Assembly (NCBI RefSeq): GCF_035582795.1 | Contig: NC_134365.1 | Coordinates: 79,837,635-79,901,634, forward strand | From: Mycteria americana | Lineage: Eukaryota > Chordata > Aves > Ciconiiformes > Ciconiidae | Length of the DNA stretch: 64,000 nt | Direction of reading: 5' to 3' | Part shown: positions 13,101-27,155 of the stretch, one piece after another | How positions within the stretch are numbered: position 1 is the stretch's first letter | Layout: every line of letters begins with the position of its first letter | Program-made: the position numbers and the translations under genes | Notes under the pieces: model-generated | What the model saw: only the letters and a program-made list of their open reading frames with translations | Told to the model about the DNA's origin: nothing | The model's database searches: none

Positions 13101-16100
13101 ACAGTGCTCCTTTCCCAGATTCAGTATCTGGCTGACGCTGGAATGAGTTGGCTAAAGTTCAGTCCAAACAAACCGAAGGTGACATAGGTAGGTGCTGGTG
13201 TGGTTCATCTCATAGAGATGGTGAAGGAACTGCGTTAAATACCGCAGTTTTCTCACTATCATCATTCCCCAGAGAGTCACAAAATACTTTACAATGTTAA
13301 ATTATCTGTATTAAAACGGCCTCTCCAATGCAACTGGAGACCACCCAGAACTGATCCTAGATACAGCAGCATCCTCTCCAAGGAGACAGGCTGAAATTAT
13401 TTGGAGTTCACTGCCCATAAGGCATATTCTGGGCTGGATATACACACGCAGGCAGTGCTCAGGGGATTTGTCTGAGCGCGCTCTGTTTCTGGTGTGCTTT
13501 GTTTGCATTTGTGTAATGGAACCATTTAAAAAATAAATAACAGTTTAAAAATAAATGAGTGATCTTCATATTTAATGTTTATCTAGGGTAACTGGCATCC
13601 ATGTCCATGCTAAAAAACCTTTACTGGCTTTATGAATCTGTTTATTCAAGTATCTGTATTTCAAAAGAGGCTTATAATATTTGCACGTTAAGTAGCACAC
13701 AATTTCTTTTATCAAGAAAGCTTCTTCCCTATGTAATTCTATGGTGAAAAGAGAATGTTGTGCTTTCTAACAAAGGTTTCAACTAGATTTGTCAGAGTCA
13801 CAGTAGCACAAGTAGCTCCAGTGTAGTTTTGCTTTGCCTTAGAGTCTTTTGTCGTAGACTCCAGACTGGGTGTAAGATCAAATCAAGAACCTGGCTATTT
13901 GAAATAATTTATTATTTTGTTCAGCTGTACCTGGAAAAAAAAAAAAGTGTATACTGGTGTCACTAGAGGACTTCAGAGAGAGTTTTCTGTGTGATTTTTA
14001 AGTGAAAGACAAATGACTTATCAGGCATTGATTCTGTATGTGCAGTCTTCACCTATGGTCGGAGGCAATGCGAATTATTAGAGGAGGATTAATAAGAAAT
14101 TGAGAAGATCAGAAGATCTAAGACACACACCTTTATCACCCTCTCATTTTGGATATCTCTGTGTGGCTTGTCCCTTGATTTTACATTAGGCATTTGACAA
14201 ATTGCCTATATTGTCCCAGATGTTCACTTCCTCAATGGAACTGGCTCCATCCAAGTCCCCTTTTGGGCTGTGAGTGTTAAATGTCCTTCTGCTGAAATAG
14301 TCCTGATAGTCATTTCAGCTGTGTAGGAAAGTTAGCTGGTGTCCATGGTGCTAATATGAAATACAACAACATGAGTGATGTAATTTAATTATCTAAAGCC
14401 ATTTTGAAAAAGCTTGAATCTTTCTTAACCGGCCCTAGTGTAAGTTGCATTGGAGCGAGCTTACTGTGGGGATTTGAAAGACAGTCACGGGGATCAGACA
14501 CCGAGAGTTCATACCCGTACGAAAGGAACAGAAGAATTACAATGCTCTGCGGAGCTTTGATTAACTGTCTCCAGAGTAAATACAACCTCTGGAAACAAAA
14601 GCTTTCTCTCACACCAGGCCCCAGAATTGGCAACTTTAGCACATTCTCTTTGTTCACCTCCAGGATGGCTGGCAGGTTCAGCCAAAGGAGAGAGACTGTA
14701 AATTACAACAAAAAGGGAATTAGAAGATGTTATTTTAATCAGACTACTGAATGACTTCATTGCCGAGCTAGTGCACGGTGTGCACAGTAATCAGACTTCT
14801 GTAGACCCGGCGCAGTAGCTTTCACTGTGGGGTTGTGCCGGAGGAGGCTCAGAAAGAAATCTTTCAGCACGCCCTTACGGTTGAACGATCAGGCAAGTCC
14901 TGTATCCCTTCCCTTGTACTTCTATTGTATCTACTTCAGATCGCTCTTTGCATAAGCAATAAGGCTGAATTCTTTTAGCCGGGACATCAGGCACCACTTT
15001 TGCAAAACGTGACCTACTCATGTAGACCCAAGTGCCCACAGAGTCCAACATCGTTCCAAAAGAGGGTCAGGGGATCCTTGCTAGGAGCTGCTGTTGAATG
15101 ATTAACTTTCACCCAAGTCCCCTGCATTATTTTCAACTCTGCCCTCATTCGTATAGAGAAATGCAAAATATTAGAAAGTGCCTTGTGCTGTGCTATGTTT
15201 TATGTTGTCAGAGCTAAAATCTCACCGTTAATTACTGGATTTAGTTTCCTGCTCTGCCATAGCTCTCCCATGCAGGCAAGCTGAATTTCCTTGCAGTATT
15301 TCAAGTGAGACATTTACTGCCAGTGTTAGCCAAAGAAAGGATTTTTAAATGCTCCCTTATTTTGAATTATTTTTCCTGTTGATTGTATGCTTCTTCACAC
15401 TCACTTTCCCTAGGTTCTAAACGTCTCTCAGAAAAAGCAACCTGTCTTTCCCACAGCAAGGTTCAAGAGTTGTCCCCCAGAGTCTGTTCCTGAGAGTTGG
15501 TATGCATGAAGCAAAACCAAATTGCAGGACTGGATTTTTCAAGGCAACATACCTGCCATTATTTAAAAGAAAAGAATGTTTTCCATTGAACATTGCCATC
15601 ACGTAGGTGACTGCACAAGAGGCAGCAGGACTAACAGACTGTAACGTAGTTGGAAACTTAATGAATACAATTACTAGCTGTTCATCTATTTCACAGGATA
15701 ATTTACAGGAGAACATAGTCTTCTGAGTGTTTCTGTGTAGCGTAGCGGAGTGGATGCCATGACTATCTGAACCTTTTATATGGGGAGGAGAAGCAGGTGG
15801 TGCAAGTCAGGAATATTCTTTAGTGCAAGGCTGTGTATTTGGAGAGACTGTGTGCGGAGCCGTTTCCCAGGTGAAGATGCACACCACTACCAGCAAAGGA
15901 GGTCCACATTTGCCTTCCCTGCTAACTCCATTTTCTAAAAGCTGTGGCTCAGCGCAGTCTCAATGTTCACATCTTCTGTTGTCCACTCCCTTTTCCTAAT
16001 ACCACCGACACATGTGCATGCCCGCTAAATTCACCATGGCCAGTAGCTCTTTGAGTCACCAGCTAAGGGGAGCTTCGCTCCACAAAACTCAGCTTCTGAG

Positions 16101-18420
16101 TCAACCTTGTCATGCAGCACACTGCTTTGCAAATTTATTTGTACTTATTCCATTAGGAAAGTGGCTTTTCTGTTTTGTTTTTTTGTTGTTTGGTTTTTTT
16201 TTTAAGTTGCTAGTTGGCCTTCAATTTTTAACGAAGATTATGATTATTCTGGACTGTGTTACCTCCAAGTGTTGTGAATCATCTTTTACAACAACATAGC
16301 AGGTTTTCCCCTTTTTTTATCCTTCCCATGAAATTCCCAGGACAACAGCCTGTGTTCTGCAAAGTCCCAAGTGCCAGCCGAGGGGCAGAAGAAGGAGCAC
16401 CAGGCAGGGAGCTCGTAAAGCAGCAGGGAGTGGGTGACTTCTGAGAAGAGGAAGGGGCAGGTGCACACTGAGGGACTTCAAGATGTGCTTCAAGATGTTG
16501 CAAGCCAGGTAGGTCCTACCTCACTGTAAGCAGAATTATGGATGGTGAAAAGCAAGCAAGCCCCAAAAGATGCACCCTGCAACGACATAGGCAGCAGGTG
16601 GGGAAATAATTACTTTTAATCTGATTATCCTGTTCTGCCTCACTTTAAGGACTTTTGGGGGGAAAAGGGAGTGGAGAAAATGAACCTAGCATTCGAGTTG
16701 AAAAGCCTTACAAGCATTTTTAGGGTGCTTAGGATAAAAGTAGTCTCTTTTGTCACTAGAATTTTTAAACTTCTGACACTGTGTGATATTGTGGCTGATA
16801 TTACCAAAGTCACGTTAGTGTAAGGTGTAACAACCAGTATAAGCCTCAGTTTGCAGAGAGAAGTCGTCTAGAGAGTAGGTGCTAAAAAAAACCCCCACAA
16901 CTCAGGCTCCCTGCCAACCCCACCCCCCCAAACCCCGAGGACAGATTCGTTTAATGTGAGAAGCAGTGATCCCTACTATTGCATGGGGCACCTCTCTTTG
17001 TGAAATGCTTGTCTATATAGAGAGTTTCCACAAAGCTTGATTATCCTAAGCCTCCCATAGGCCTGATTTTGAGAGCCTGAGGTTATTTGTTTCCCTCAGA
17101 GTGCCTTCCAGGAGGGTAAATAAGCCTGGGAGAGAAGCAGACCTAACCAGGACACCTCCTGTGGAAGGAAAAAGGACTTCTGCGGAGACACACGCAAAGA
17201 GCCTTTGTGATAAACTGTGCCCAGAACATGAATATAGCTACGTGGCTTCGTTGAGGAGATAAAGGTTAACAATAAAGCAAGTTTCTGTGGTGGTTGTGTG
17301 GAGGTTTGGATGTCCTGTTCTCATAGGGTGTTGCCCCATGGCGGTGTCTACAGAGCTCTTAGTGGCTGTCTCAGGAGCAGCCATGAGTGCAACACACAAC
17401 TCTGGTGCGCTTCCCTGCAGAGAGCCTTTCCAGTCATACCTGGCAGCGTATCAAGCCACTTTGTCTCCTCAAGTATGTGGGGTCCCCTTTGTCATGGAGG
17501 GACAGCGTGGGGCTGCACACTTGCAGATGTGTGGTGCACCTGGGCAGCAAATTGGATCTTGGCAGCAGCCCCAGGTTGCTTCTCCAAACACAGCATGAAT
17601 ATTTCCCCTGTGTGGTCTTTCGGGGGTGTCTAGAGAAAGTCTTGAAAATCCTAATAGTTTCGTCAGACTGTGCTTAACCCACTGACTGATGAAGGCTAGG
17701 ACTGATTGGCCCCCACATTGGTTTGTCCTTCAGCACCTTGGAGCCAGGCCACCCCTTTGGCAGGGCAGGGGTCTGAGGCATTAGGAACTCTTGTTTTACC
17801 ACTTCATTACTTACCTGGACAGCAATCTCTTGCAGCATATGGTTTGCTATTGCTGGCATCATATTAGAATAAAAAATATTAAAAAAAAAAGAAAATGCCC
17901 ACATAAAAAGGAAAGCCAAACCCAAACCAGAATTCAAGGTTGCTCCTTAAATTTGGGACTTTCTGTTGCTTGCATGAGAGAAATGAGGGACTTGGGTCTG
18001 TTCCCTCCCCCTTAACCCTTCTTCCATTTTCTAATTTCTTCTGGTTACATTAGTTTTCTTTCCCAGTTGCAGTTCTCTCATCTTAAGCCTGCATTAAGTC
18101 ATGAGCCAAGGGTGCGTGTTGTTCATCACACCATGAGGACCTCACTAGCCGTACATCTTGATGCAGTTTTGTATGGATGATTGCAGAGTTTGCAGATCCT
18201 TTTCCCCCTCCCTCATAGCTGTTCGTGAGGTTTTGAGCCCTTTTCTTCTGCGAGCCTTGCTGCCATGGTTTTCTTTTCAGTGGTTTGGATGCTGAGGCTA
18301 GCATTAGCGCCAGTGCCATATTGCTTGTTTTCAGCAGCACTGCTAGACTATTTAACTTTTTTCCTGATTTGGATCTAATCTCACAGTTTGGTTATCTATA
18401 CTGTTTGAAGTCTGCCTCCA

Positions 18421-18515
18421 GCCATCGTGGAGGAGCTATGGGGTCCTGTGGGTACTGGACTGCTACTCTTGGGTCAGCTTCACTGCTGACTTCCTATGTG
18501 ATCTTGGAGAAGTCG
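18421..18515 (+). mobile_element. Possible MIR-like SINE fragment
   Basis: GGGTCCTGTGGGTACTGGAC, CTGCTGACTTCCTATGTGAT and CTTGGAGAAGTC parallel the MIR core (CTGCCACTTACTAGCTGTGTGACCTTGGGCAAGTC) with substitutions. No head or tail was identified, so this is a weaker call than the other SINEs. Confidence 0.45.
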
Positions 18516-21500
18516 TTTTGGATGCAGTTTTCAAAAGCACTGTTGAAAGTAAGTGAGACTTCTGCTCCTAAGCTACTTCAGCCTTTCAGAGCGTTGCTCT
18601 GCGTCTTTGTCATCTGCTTGTCTTCCCACCTCTCCTTCTGATGGCTTCTTCAGGCTGCCAGCTCTTTGGAGCACTGCTGCTTCTTGCTGCCTTTTCTGTC
18701 TACGTGCCTTTGGCCTAACGCAGTGGGATCCTGGTCTCAGTTAATCGTGGCGGCGTCTCGGGGCGGACAAATGCAGGACCGAACTGGAGCTCGCTGTGAA
18801 TGGATCTGAAGTCTAGGCTGGAATGACCTGACCAGGGGATATTTGTATTAAATGTTCTTTTCTGTTAATCAGTTACATATGGTGGCCTGAATAAATAGGT
18901 GCAGCCCTGGGTGCAGCCCTGCTTAACATTCAGGAGAAGGAGTTTGGATCTGCAGACGTGGGTCAGAAAAGGTGAGTGTGGAAGTACCAGGCTCCTTTAG
19001 TGAGCCCACGAGTCGCGGATGTGTCCAACCCACGTGGGCAGGGCAGTGGCTGCTCGTCAGGGCTTGCAGATGCCGTACATCCAATTGCATCTAATGCCAT
19101 GATCCAGCCAGACAGCAATCCAAGAGCCAAAGCAATGCGCTGCTGCAGCCGCTGCAAGTGGAGGAAGAAGAGAGACCCATTAGCCCCCCTTAATACTTCT
19201 GTACCCAGCTGTGATATAAAAAAAGGTGCAGAAAGTACAGGTGGGACTGTGGGCTAGTGCAGATATTTTTTTTTAATCTCATTTTGATTGAGGAAATAGA
19301 AAAGACTGCTATGTAAAATACGACAATTTTTTTTTTTAAGATAAATATTGCTGGGGAGTTTATTCCTCTAGCATTTCCACGTACATGTTAAGATATTTGA
19401 GTCAATGTTTTAAAAGGAGGAGTTTAAAACAGAAAACCTGATACATGAGTTTACTCAGATGAATGATGAGTATGCATCGGTTCCATGAGAGGTTGATCTG
19501 AGGTGCACAGGAGATACTACTGGGGAGTGGGAGTTGTTGCTCTTTGTGCTGTTTCTTTGCAAGTGGGAATTTGGGGTCTTAACTTTATGGCTCTGTTTTG
19601 TAAATCCAGTATAGCATTGCTCACTGGAAAATGTTACGATCTATGTAAAACTGTAAGTATTCTGTGCCACAAGCCTCAAATTTTCATCACGTGACTATTA
19701 CACCACCTGTGTGTAATTAGCAGCTTGACATCAGATGATAACTAGAAAGTTACATTAAAATGGAAAACCTAGGCAACCTGATTTTCTGTTTTCATTTTAA
19801 ACAGACAAGAATAGACACCACAAATGCATACCCATCCCTTCTGCGGATATATTCTCTCAAACATTTCTTAGAGGCTTTACTCTTTTAACCAAGGACATAA
19901 CTGGCTGAATGCATATCAAACACATTGTTATTCATGCTAATATTTTCAAATTAGAAGCTATCTGTGGTATATTTTACAGAAACTGTTTCAGTGCTAGCCA
20001 AAACCTGAAAGCTGCAGTTAGTGAAGGTCTGGCAAGACAGAAATCTAACATTGGTTTAAAGGAGCAATGTGTTACGAGCGCTTGACTTGCCTTCAGGAGC
20101 AGTTCTGACAGATGGAAGGTTTTAAGCTTATTAACATTATAAGTCAGGCAGATGGTTTAGTGCCTATGTTGTCCATGCTGAATGAACATAAGACTGTCCC
20201 AGAAAGGCTGGGCTGAGGCAGAAGGTCTGCTCAGAGCAGGAAACAACAGGAGCATCTTTGTGTCGTGGCTCCTGGGTACCACCCGCATTTCCAGAAGTGC
20301 CCAGGGGAGCGTGGCACCGAAATCCCATTGCCTTGCCTACTTAAATGGCAACGAAAAAAAGTGAGTGCCAGCTCTGAAGCACACACCCCCCCGGTTTTAT
20401 GATCCTCCCACCGCTTCCTTTGCCCAGGACTAGCTTCTCTGCCGCCAGACTGCACGCGGCACAGCACAACCACATGAAACCTGTCTGGCCGACTGCGAGG
20501 TTTCTGGTTACAGAGCCAGCTTCAGGGTGAACTTGGCCCCCGCTGCAGAGTTAATTGGAAATATTTGTCCAGCGAACTCGCCTGGCGGATTTCATGTGCT
20601 CTTTGATTTCCTCATTCTTGGTGTTTAATCTGTCATATCAGAATGCGTGGCTTAGTACAGTTGGTTGCCATCGTCTAGAGGAGTGGGAAGGATGGCAGGT
20701 GAAGCCAGCAGACAGTGCAGCCGCGGCGAGGCGAGTCCCATGGATCCCAACCCGCTGGTGGCCTGATGGGGATGAGGGGGGCAAGGTTTCGGCCAGAGAT
20801 TCTGGAGGAGGAGGGTTGAGGGATGGTGCCTGCTGGTAGCAGGTGCTGGTTGGATCATTGGCATTCAGTACAATGCCCTCCTTTGGGCAAAAGTGACAGA
20901 AGTAGGATATCTCCGTGCAGGATCATTGGCTGATTACCCCAGTGGAATTGCCAAGCAATCCTAATTGCGTTTGTTCTTTAATCCAAAATGTTCTTAACCA
21001 AGTCATATGAATTCTTTAAAGTCAAAATATTTGTTTCATTGCTGGTCTAAAAATAGGTAAATCTCTTCTTCCTTGCTCTTTTTAAACTAGTTGAGCAATA
21101 CTCTGACTTTGTCTTAAAGCCCTTTTGCCAAGTTTTTGTCTTAAGCACCAGTGACAAGAATATGAAAGGAATTAGAAAATTATTATGGGATTAAAGCAGA
21201 ATCTTGCCCATGCACAAAAGACATGTTCATTCCTTGTCCTCCAAAGACAGCAGTATAAGTTCTGCAATTAAATCTAGTGTAGCCAAATACAAAAGGAGCT
21301 CATGTGCAGTAATGTATGTGGTAGGTAGGAAAGTAATGCATGGAACAAACTTTGATTAAAAAAACCAACACCCCCCCAAAACAGTCTTTAAAGGAATAGC
21401 CAAAAATCTCTTTCAGTTTTTAGTGAACTGAAGAAAAAGTATTCTTCACCTACGTTTGCGAAGAAATGGTTATTTCTGTCTATGGTAAATAGCAAAAGTA

Positions 21501-22908
21501 GGTACATTTCTGACTTACTGATTTTAAAAGGTGTTGTTTCTGTCTCTCTTTCTGATCAGCAAAGAGATGGTTTGCTGCATGGGCGGACATTTTTCTAATT
21601 CCATAGTAATTTCCCATATAGAGTAAAATTAGATGGGATACAAAAATAATTTATTTGATACTTCTTTGAGAGTTGTCCTCCACATCTAATTTTCAGCAAA
21701 TAGAAATGCCCCCCCCCGTATCCTCTTCCTTGTAACCACAGATGTGTCCACAGTTTTCATAACAATGCCATGTATATGAGAAGGAAACTTTTTTGTGGAA
21801 AATGACATATCGTTCTCTGGATTCCTGTTTGTTACAAAATCTGACCAAAAAATAATTACTTTAAAACTCTACGGAGTGGACTTTCAGCTATTTCAACCTC
21901 CCAGCTAACTGATGGTCAGTCTTAAACCATGAACTCTAAGCTTAGTGCTTGCAAACCATAAAGTTTGCAATGATAGTGCTTGCAATCCCATGAAGGTTCA
22001 ATGGGAATCTAGCATCAGTGAGGACTTGAGGATGTGGCCGTGTGCATTACTCTGTTGCTTATTCCAGTTCCTGTTTTCTTCTCCCTTTGAAAGCCCCGTT
22101 TGAAGTTGCTTCTTAATCTCCTAAGTTGTTGACTTGGAAGTGCGTATCGGCCCTCTTAAGCATGAGTCACACCAGCCCTCAGTCATCAGTATTGTCCAGA
22201 AATGTAATGTTTCCCTTCTCATGTCTTCTTACCCCCTTAACCAAGGGCAGCTATGATTCATACTGTAAAAGGGCTTGATTTGCATTTGATATGAGTCAAC
22301 AACTAATTCAAGATCAAGAAACAGCATCAAACAGGCCTTACAAAAAGGGAAGGAAGCTTTCTTGTTACTATGACTGATTCAAAAGTAGAGGCATAGGCCT
22401 GATACTTGAAAAATCAAAAGGTAGATTACACTGTCTTGAAAACCACTTCCCACAGATACTACAAATGTTTGAAGAAATTAATGTTAAAATATACTATGTT
22501 CCAAGCAAACCAAAATGGTGTTTCTTTCTTAAACATCCCTGCCAAGGAAACATTTCTGCTTTTATTTCTTCACAGAAATCTTTGTGCTAGACTCTTTGCC
22601 GGTGAGCAAAAACAGATGAAAAAAATCTCCCATAAGAAATCCTTTTAGGAATGCACTTAAAGTGTACAAATCTCATCTTTATTTTAGACATAAGTAATTA
22701 TGTGCTTACTTGCTATTGATGTCTGTAGGCTTTAATCACCTCTTTAAAGTTAAGTACATTTATAAATTATTTTCCTCCATTGAGGTCTAAATGGACAAAA
22801 CAGGGCAGAGATCTAGGGATGGATCAAGACAGGCCAAATGGCTATAATAAAACCATAGGTCTCTGCTTGCCAATCTAGAAATTTACTTCAGGGATCTTGA
22901 ACTACTAC

Positions 22909-22935
22909 CATTGATCAATTCTGGATTGATCAATG
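22909..22935. repeat. Perfect 11-bp inverted repeat with TTGATCAA arms
   Basis: CATTGATCAAT, spacer TCTGG, ATTGATCAATG. Each arm is itself near-palindromic and contains ATTGAT/ATCAAT, the core recognised by ONECUT/HNF6-type factors (established motif). Regulatory use is inference. Confidence 0.9.
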
Positions 22936-25900
22936 TGCTGTGCTCAGCTGAGCAGGAGCACACCTTGGATGTCTGCACCCCGTAGTCTCGGGGCAATTTT
23001 CCTTGGAGCAAATTAATATACGCACTATGAAACTTGTCTGTCTTTTACCCTCTCTTTTTCAAAACTTACTTTGCTCAGAAGATGACCTGTTTCTTTAAAT
23101 CATCTTGAAAGAAGGGGCTGGAGGAGATGGAAAGGGAAATTCTTAGTAACATAGTAAAGGAATTAGTATGTCTGTTTTCCCTCTGCTTGTCTTTCAGCTT
23201 CTGTTGCTGCCTTCTTCCCATCTGCCATCATCATGGTTGTCTCCCTGAACTGTAAGTTCCTTGAGGCTAGTCTTATGTCTTTAGGTGGTGGCCAACAAAT
23301 CACTTGGCATTTTCGATGTAAGCTAATGGCTGCTCAAAGGAAGAGTTTGGAGAAAGGAAGATGGATCCCTGGTGAAAGTCAGGCTGCTTACATTAATAGC
23401 TGTAAACTAAGAGAAAATAAGGTGTCGGACCTCACCAAGGACCCATTAACCTTTCATTTCTCCGTGAAGGAGGGGAAAAAATTTAAGTGAGGGTGCAGCA
23501 AATTCTGCATAGCTCTCCGTCAGGCTCTGAGCTGGTGCTCTTTTGCTTGTAGCTCTCCACAATGTTCTGTTCAGTCCTTTAAACCAATGTTGGCCGATCC
23601 CTTCTCTCTTTTCTAGTCTGCTCTGGTTTGGATCTTGGAGCCTCGGGGTGTTTGTCTTTTCTCTTTCTTTTGTGCAAATTTAAGGTGGGCGCTATTTGTG
23701 TGGACTTCCTTAGTAATCTCCTCAGAGAAATGAATAAACTTGTTTTACAGGAAACAAGTGATTTTTATAACTGCATTTGCTGTCAAATACATTGTGTGTG
23801 CTATTTTGTGACGACAAAGACCTTAAGTCACGTAATACACTGTCACAGTATGTCTTCTGCTTCAATTTGTTTCAATATATTTATAAAATTTACAAAAATG
23901 CACTAATAGCATCACTGGTTCTCCAAGGCAGGTAACTTTTTTAAACAGAAATTTTATGTGTGAGATCACGTATTTCATGGTTGCATACTCTAATGGTGAT
24001 ATTTCTGGAAATGAGGGATAATGACCCACAACCGAAATATAAATAGTTATTCATCTATGTACGTAAACCTATATACAGTAAATGTGGCCTATAGGTCTAA
24101 CCTTGTTTAAAATTACAATCAGAGTTTCTTTTTTTCCTTCACAGGTTCTGAATATTCCTATTTTTGACATTTGTTGTTGTGGTAGGGGCAGGGGTTTCCT
24201 CCCTATATCTGCCTTAATTCTCAGGCAAATGCCACGTGTTTCTAACCAGTCTTCTCCACTCCTGGTATCCACACACCTTTCATATACTCATTTTTGTATT
24301 TCCCATGTTAAAATTTTACACACTACCGATCTAGAACCTTTGAGTAAAGTACCATCTGCAGCATAAATTTCTCCTCCAAAGCTGTTAAAAGGAGTAGGTT
24401 TACATTCAGAAGGCCAGCCGGCCTTAATCGCTGGTATTACCTTTTGCACAGTCTCATTTTTGCATTATGGTCTCTTGCAGTGACAGACCGCATCCTGTCT
24501 GAGACCGAGAAAATTTTCTCGAACCTATTTACATGAACAACATCAGACTCTGGTGTTTGTACTACCTCTCTTTTATTGAAAGCTCAGACAGAGTGTCTGC
24601 TGACACAAGGTCTTTTCCAGGTTTATATTCTAGCTATAAATCATCCAAATGCAATTGAAAGAATAACCTTTTCAAGCAAAGTTGTGTCTGTGGAACCCTT
24701 TTCTCTGCCATTATCATAAGCGGTTTGCAGTCTGCTTCTGCAAAACAGGAACTGGCTTTTTTGTGCATGCATAAGCACCAGAGACTTTTCATTTTCCTGT
24801 CCATATTCACTGGCATTCAGCTCAAGTTAGGTTTCCTGCAGCATAACTACAGTCTCTGGTAATTCCCATTGTTGCAAAAATGTTGTTGCGAGGCCTCACG
24901 TAGCGGGCTCAGTTGATGATTTTTGTATAGCAGTTACCATCAGAGAATCAAAGCAAGGGCATCTTCTTTATAAACTGTTCTTAGGCTAGTTGTTATGATT
25001 AGCATCTTTCATACACTATCCATTTTTTGCAGATTAAAGTTTTTACATCAACTGTTATGGCAGCCACATTGGATATAATTTTTTCAGCCAAATTTATCAT
25101 TCCTGTGTACTTTCCTTCTCTCTAAGTAGAGAAATATTGATAACCATCTATAACCCCCCAAGACCTAGCAAGGCCCCTAGATCAGTCCTGGTTTTCCTAC
25201 ATAAGTTAGTTATTCACCTCTACATTTACACTGCTGCCTGTCAGGTTTCAAGCTTAAACCACTGGCTCTGTGTCCGTGATACCGTTCCCTTCTTTATACT
25301 CACAGGAAAATGCCATCAGTAAACTTCAGTATCTTCCCATGCTAGGATATCCTTTTGTGAAAGGATACGGGTGCACAGCGTAGCCCAAAAGGTACGGCAA
25401 AGCACTGTGTTCAGAGGACATAAGTTAAAATTTCACAGACGTGAACTCGCTTTCTAAAGACATTTTCCACAACCCGGTTGAAGTACTTAGGGTGAGATGA
25501 GAGGGAGAGGGGCAAAATACGTTTAAGAAACGTCTTTCCTGGTAGATATGTGGAGTTCTGTACATAAGCATTGGCTCGGCCCCTTAGGATGTAGGTGTAG
25601 GTAAAGAGTTTCCCCTTTCTCTTCTGGAGCTGGTAGAGAAAAGACCCCTTCTAAAGATGCATCAGTATTCTCTGCTAGATTCAGAGCAATAAGTCTAATT
25701 TCTTCCTTAAGTTTCTGTGTAAGTACACTTCTAAGTATGTGTTGGCGCACATATAACAGGGAAAATGAGTTCTGTTAACTTTATTTTGTATTCCACTGAT
25801 AGCTTTTCTCTGCCATTAAAAACATCTGAGAATATATTTTCTACCTTTTAGTGGCTTCTGTCCTCCTACTGTATTCACTTTCTTAACAACCTAATATCTG

Positions 25901-26269
25901 GCATTTTCAGCTCTTGAGTAAGTACTCCCTTTCCTGAAAATGTTTTATAAGAAAACAATTATAAATGTTATTTCTTCAAGATTTTGTTATACTTTCTCAT
26001 GGAGTTCATATCCACACATAATGGTTTGATTTCACTCTAGTGTCATCAAAGAAAGCTTTTAGCAACTTGTTTTCAAATAAATAGGTTTTCTTTTCAAAAC
26101 CGTTTTTGTAACTTCAGCTAACTAGCAGCCTGTACACACTCTCTGGGTGTGAGAATAACTTATGCACCAAAGTCTAGCCTATAAAAACATGATATTTCAG
26201 TTAGTGGTTGTAGCTGTATATGAAAAGAGTCCCACAACATTTTCCTCTCTCTTCCTCTTCACAGTATGT

Positions 26270-27100
26270 GCATGCACACTCTGTTTCTTTTTGTCCTGGG
26301 GTTTGACTATGTCAAAGCCTTGCTAAAGCCAAGGTATACAACATGCACCGCCTTCCCCACCACCTTTGTCCACAGGGCCGATCACCTTGTCAGAAAGGCA
26401 ATGAGGTTGGTCATCGTCCTTTGCCCTTGGTACATCTATGCTGACTGCTCCCAGTCACCTTCTTGCCCCTAGAAATGGCTTCTATGAGGATTTGCTCCAT
26501 AACCTTCCCAGGGACCAAGGTGAGGCTGATTGACCTGGACCATCCTCCTTGCCACCTTCTTGCAGAGGGGTGTGGCATTTGCCTTTCTGCAGTGACCAGG
26601 AATCTCCCCTGACTACCATGACCTTTCAAAGGGGACAGAGAGCAGCCTCACAATGACATTGAGCTGCTCCTTCAGTGCCCTCGGACCCATCCACTCGGGT
26701 CCATGGAGTCCTGTATGTCCAAGTGGGTTAAGTGATCCCTAACTTCATCTTCATCTGCTGTGGGTACTGCTTCATGCCCATGGACTCTTCTAGGAGGGTC
26801 AGGGACCTGGGGGCAAACCCTACCAGTGAGAACTGCGGCAAAAAGGCATCGTCTAACTTGGCCTTTTCCATGTCCCTTGTCACTAGATCCCAATGAGCAA
26901 AGGGCCCATGCTGTTCTTAGCCTTCCTTTTGCTGCCAATCTACTTAAAAAAACCCTTCTTGTCTTTCACATTCCTTGCTGGCTCCAGCTCCAGCTGAGTT
27001 TTGGTTTTCTCAACTCCATCCTTGCCAGCTCAAGGAGTGTCTCTGTTCCTCCTGGGTAGCTCATCCCTGCTTCCACCTTCTGTGGACTTCCTTTTGGTAC
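26270..27100 (-). mobile_element. CR1 LINE fragment, decayed ORF2 (start of reverse transcriptase)
   Basis: Minus-strand translation, across several frames, gives in order: RRWKQG-like (RWKQG, stop, ATQEE near 27060), ARNVKDKKGFFK with IGSKRK, VRDHLTHLDIQDSMDPSG (near 26720), SLTLVPGKVMEQILIEAISR (near 26520), SSQHRCTKGKGR, TNLIAF (near 26400) and VVYLGFSKAL (near 26310). These match, in the correct order, the stretch of CR1 ORF2 between the endonuclease and the early RT motifs (the SLTSVPGKIMEQ and VYLDFSKAFD blocks of the family). Frameshifts and stops show that it is dead. Both ends are missing, including the endonuclease, the later RT motifs and the 3' microsatellite tail. CR1 is the dominant LINE of birds and other sauropsids, and this is the main clue to the organism. 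Confidence 0.9.
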
Positions 27101-27128
27101 CTAAATCAGATCAGTATTCCTCTTCAGT

Positions 27129-27155
27129 TTTGGTTCTGTGATCCACAGAACCAAA
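27129..27155. repeat. Perfect 12-bp inverted repeat, 3-nt loop
   Basis: TTTGGTTCTGTG, ATC, CACAGAACCAAA. Lies about 30 bp outside the 5' limit of the CR1 fragment. No known element recognised. Confidence 0.9.

Larger units (their letters stand above)
13101..26269. other. Non-genic DNA
   Basis: No gene recognised. Contains a possible SINE fragment (18421-18515), GC-richer spots around 17290-17640, 18740-18800 and 20200-20870 that produce overlapping open frames in several phases, and the inverted repeat at 22909-22935. Confidence 0.6.

Noticed and set aside
17287..17677. Three overlapping + strand frames
   Set aside because: Openness in all three phases reflects local GC content, not selection for a protein; no family match.
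26411..26938. Two minus-strand open frames that could be taken for genes
   Set aside because: They are broken pieces of CR1 LINE ORF2, not host genes.
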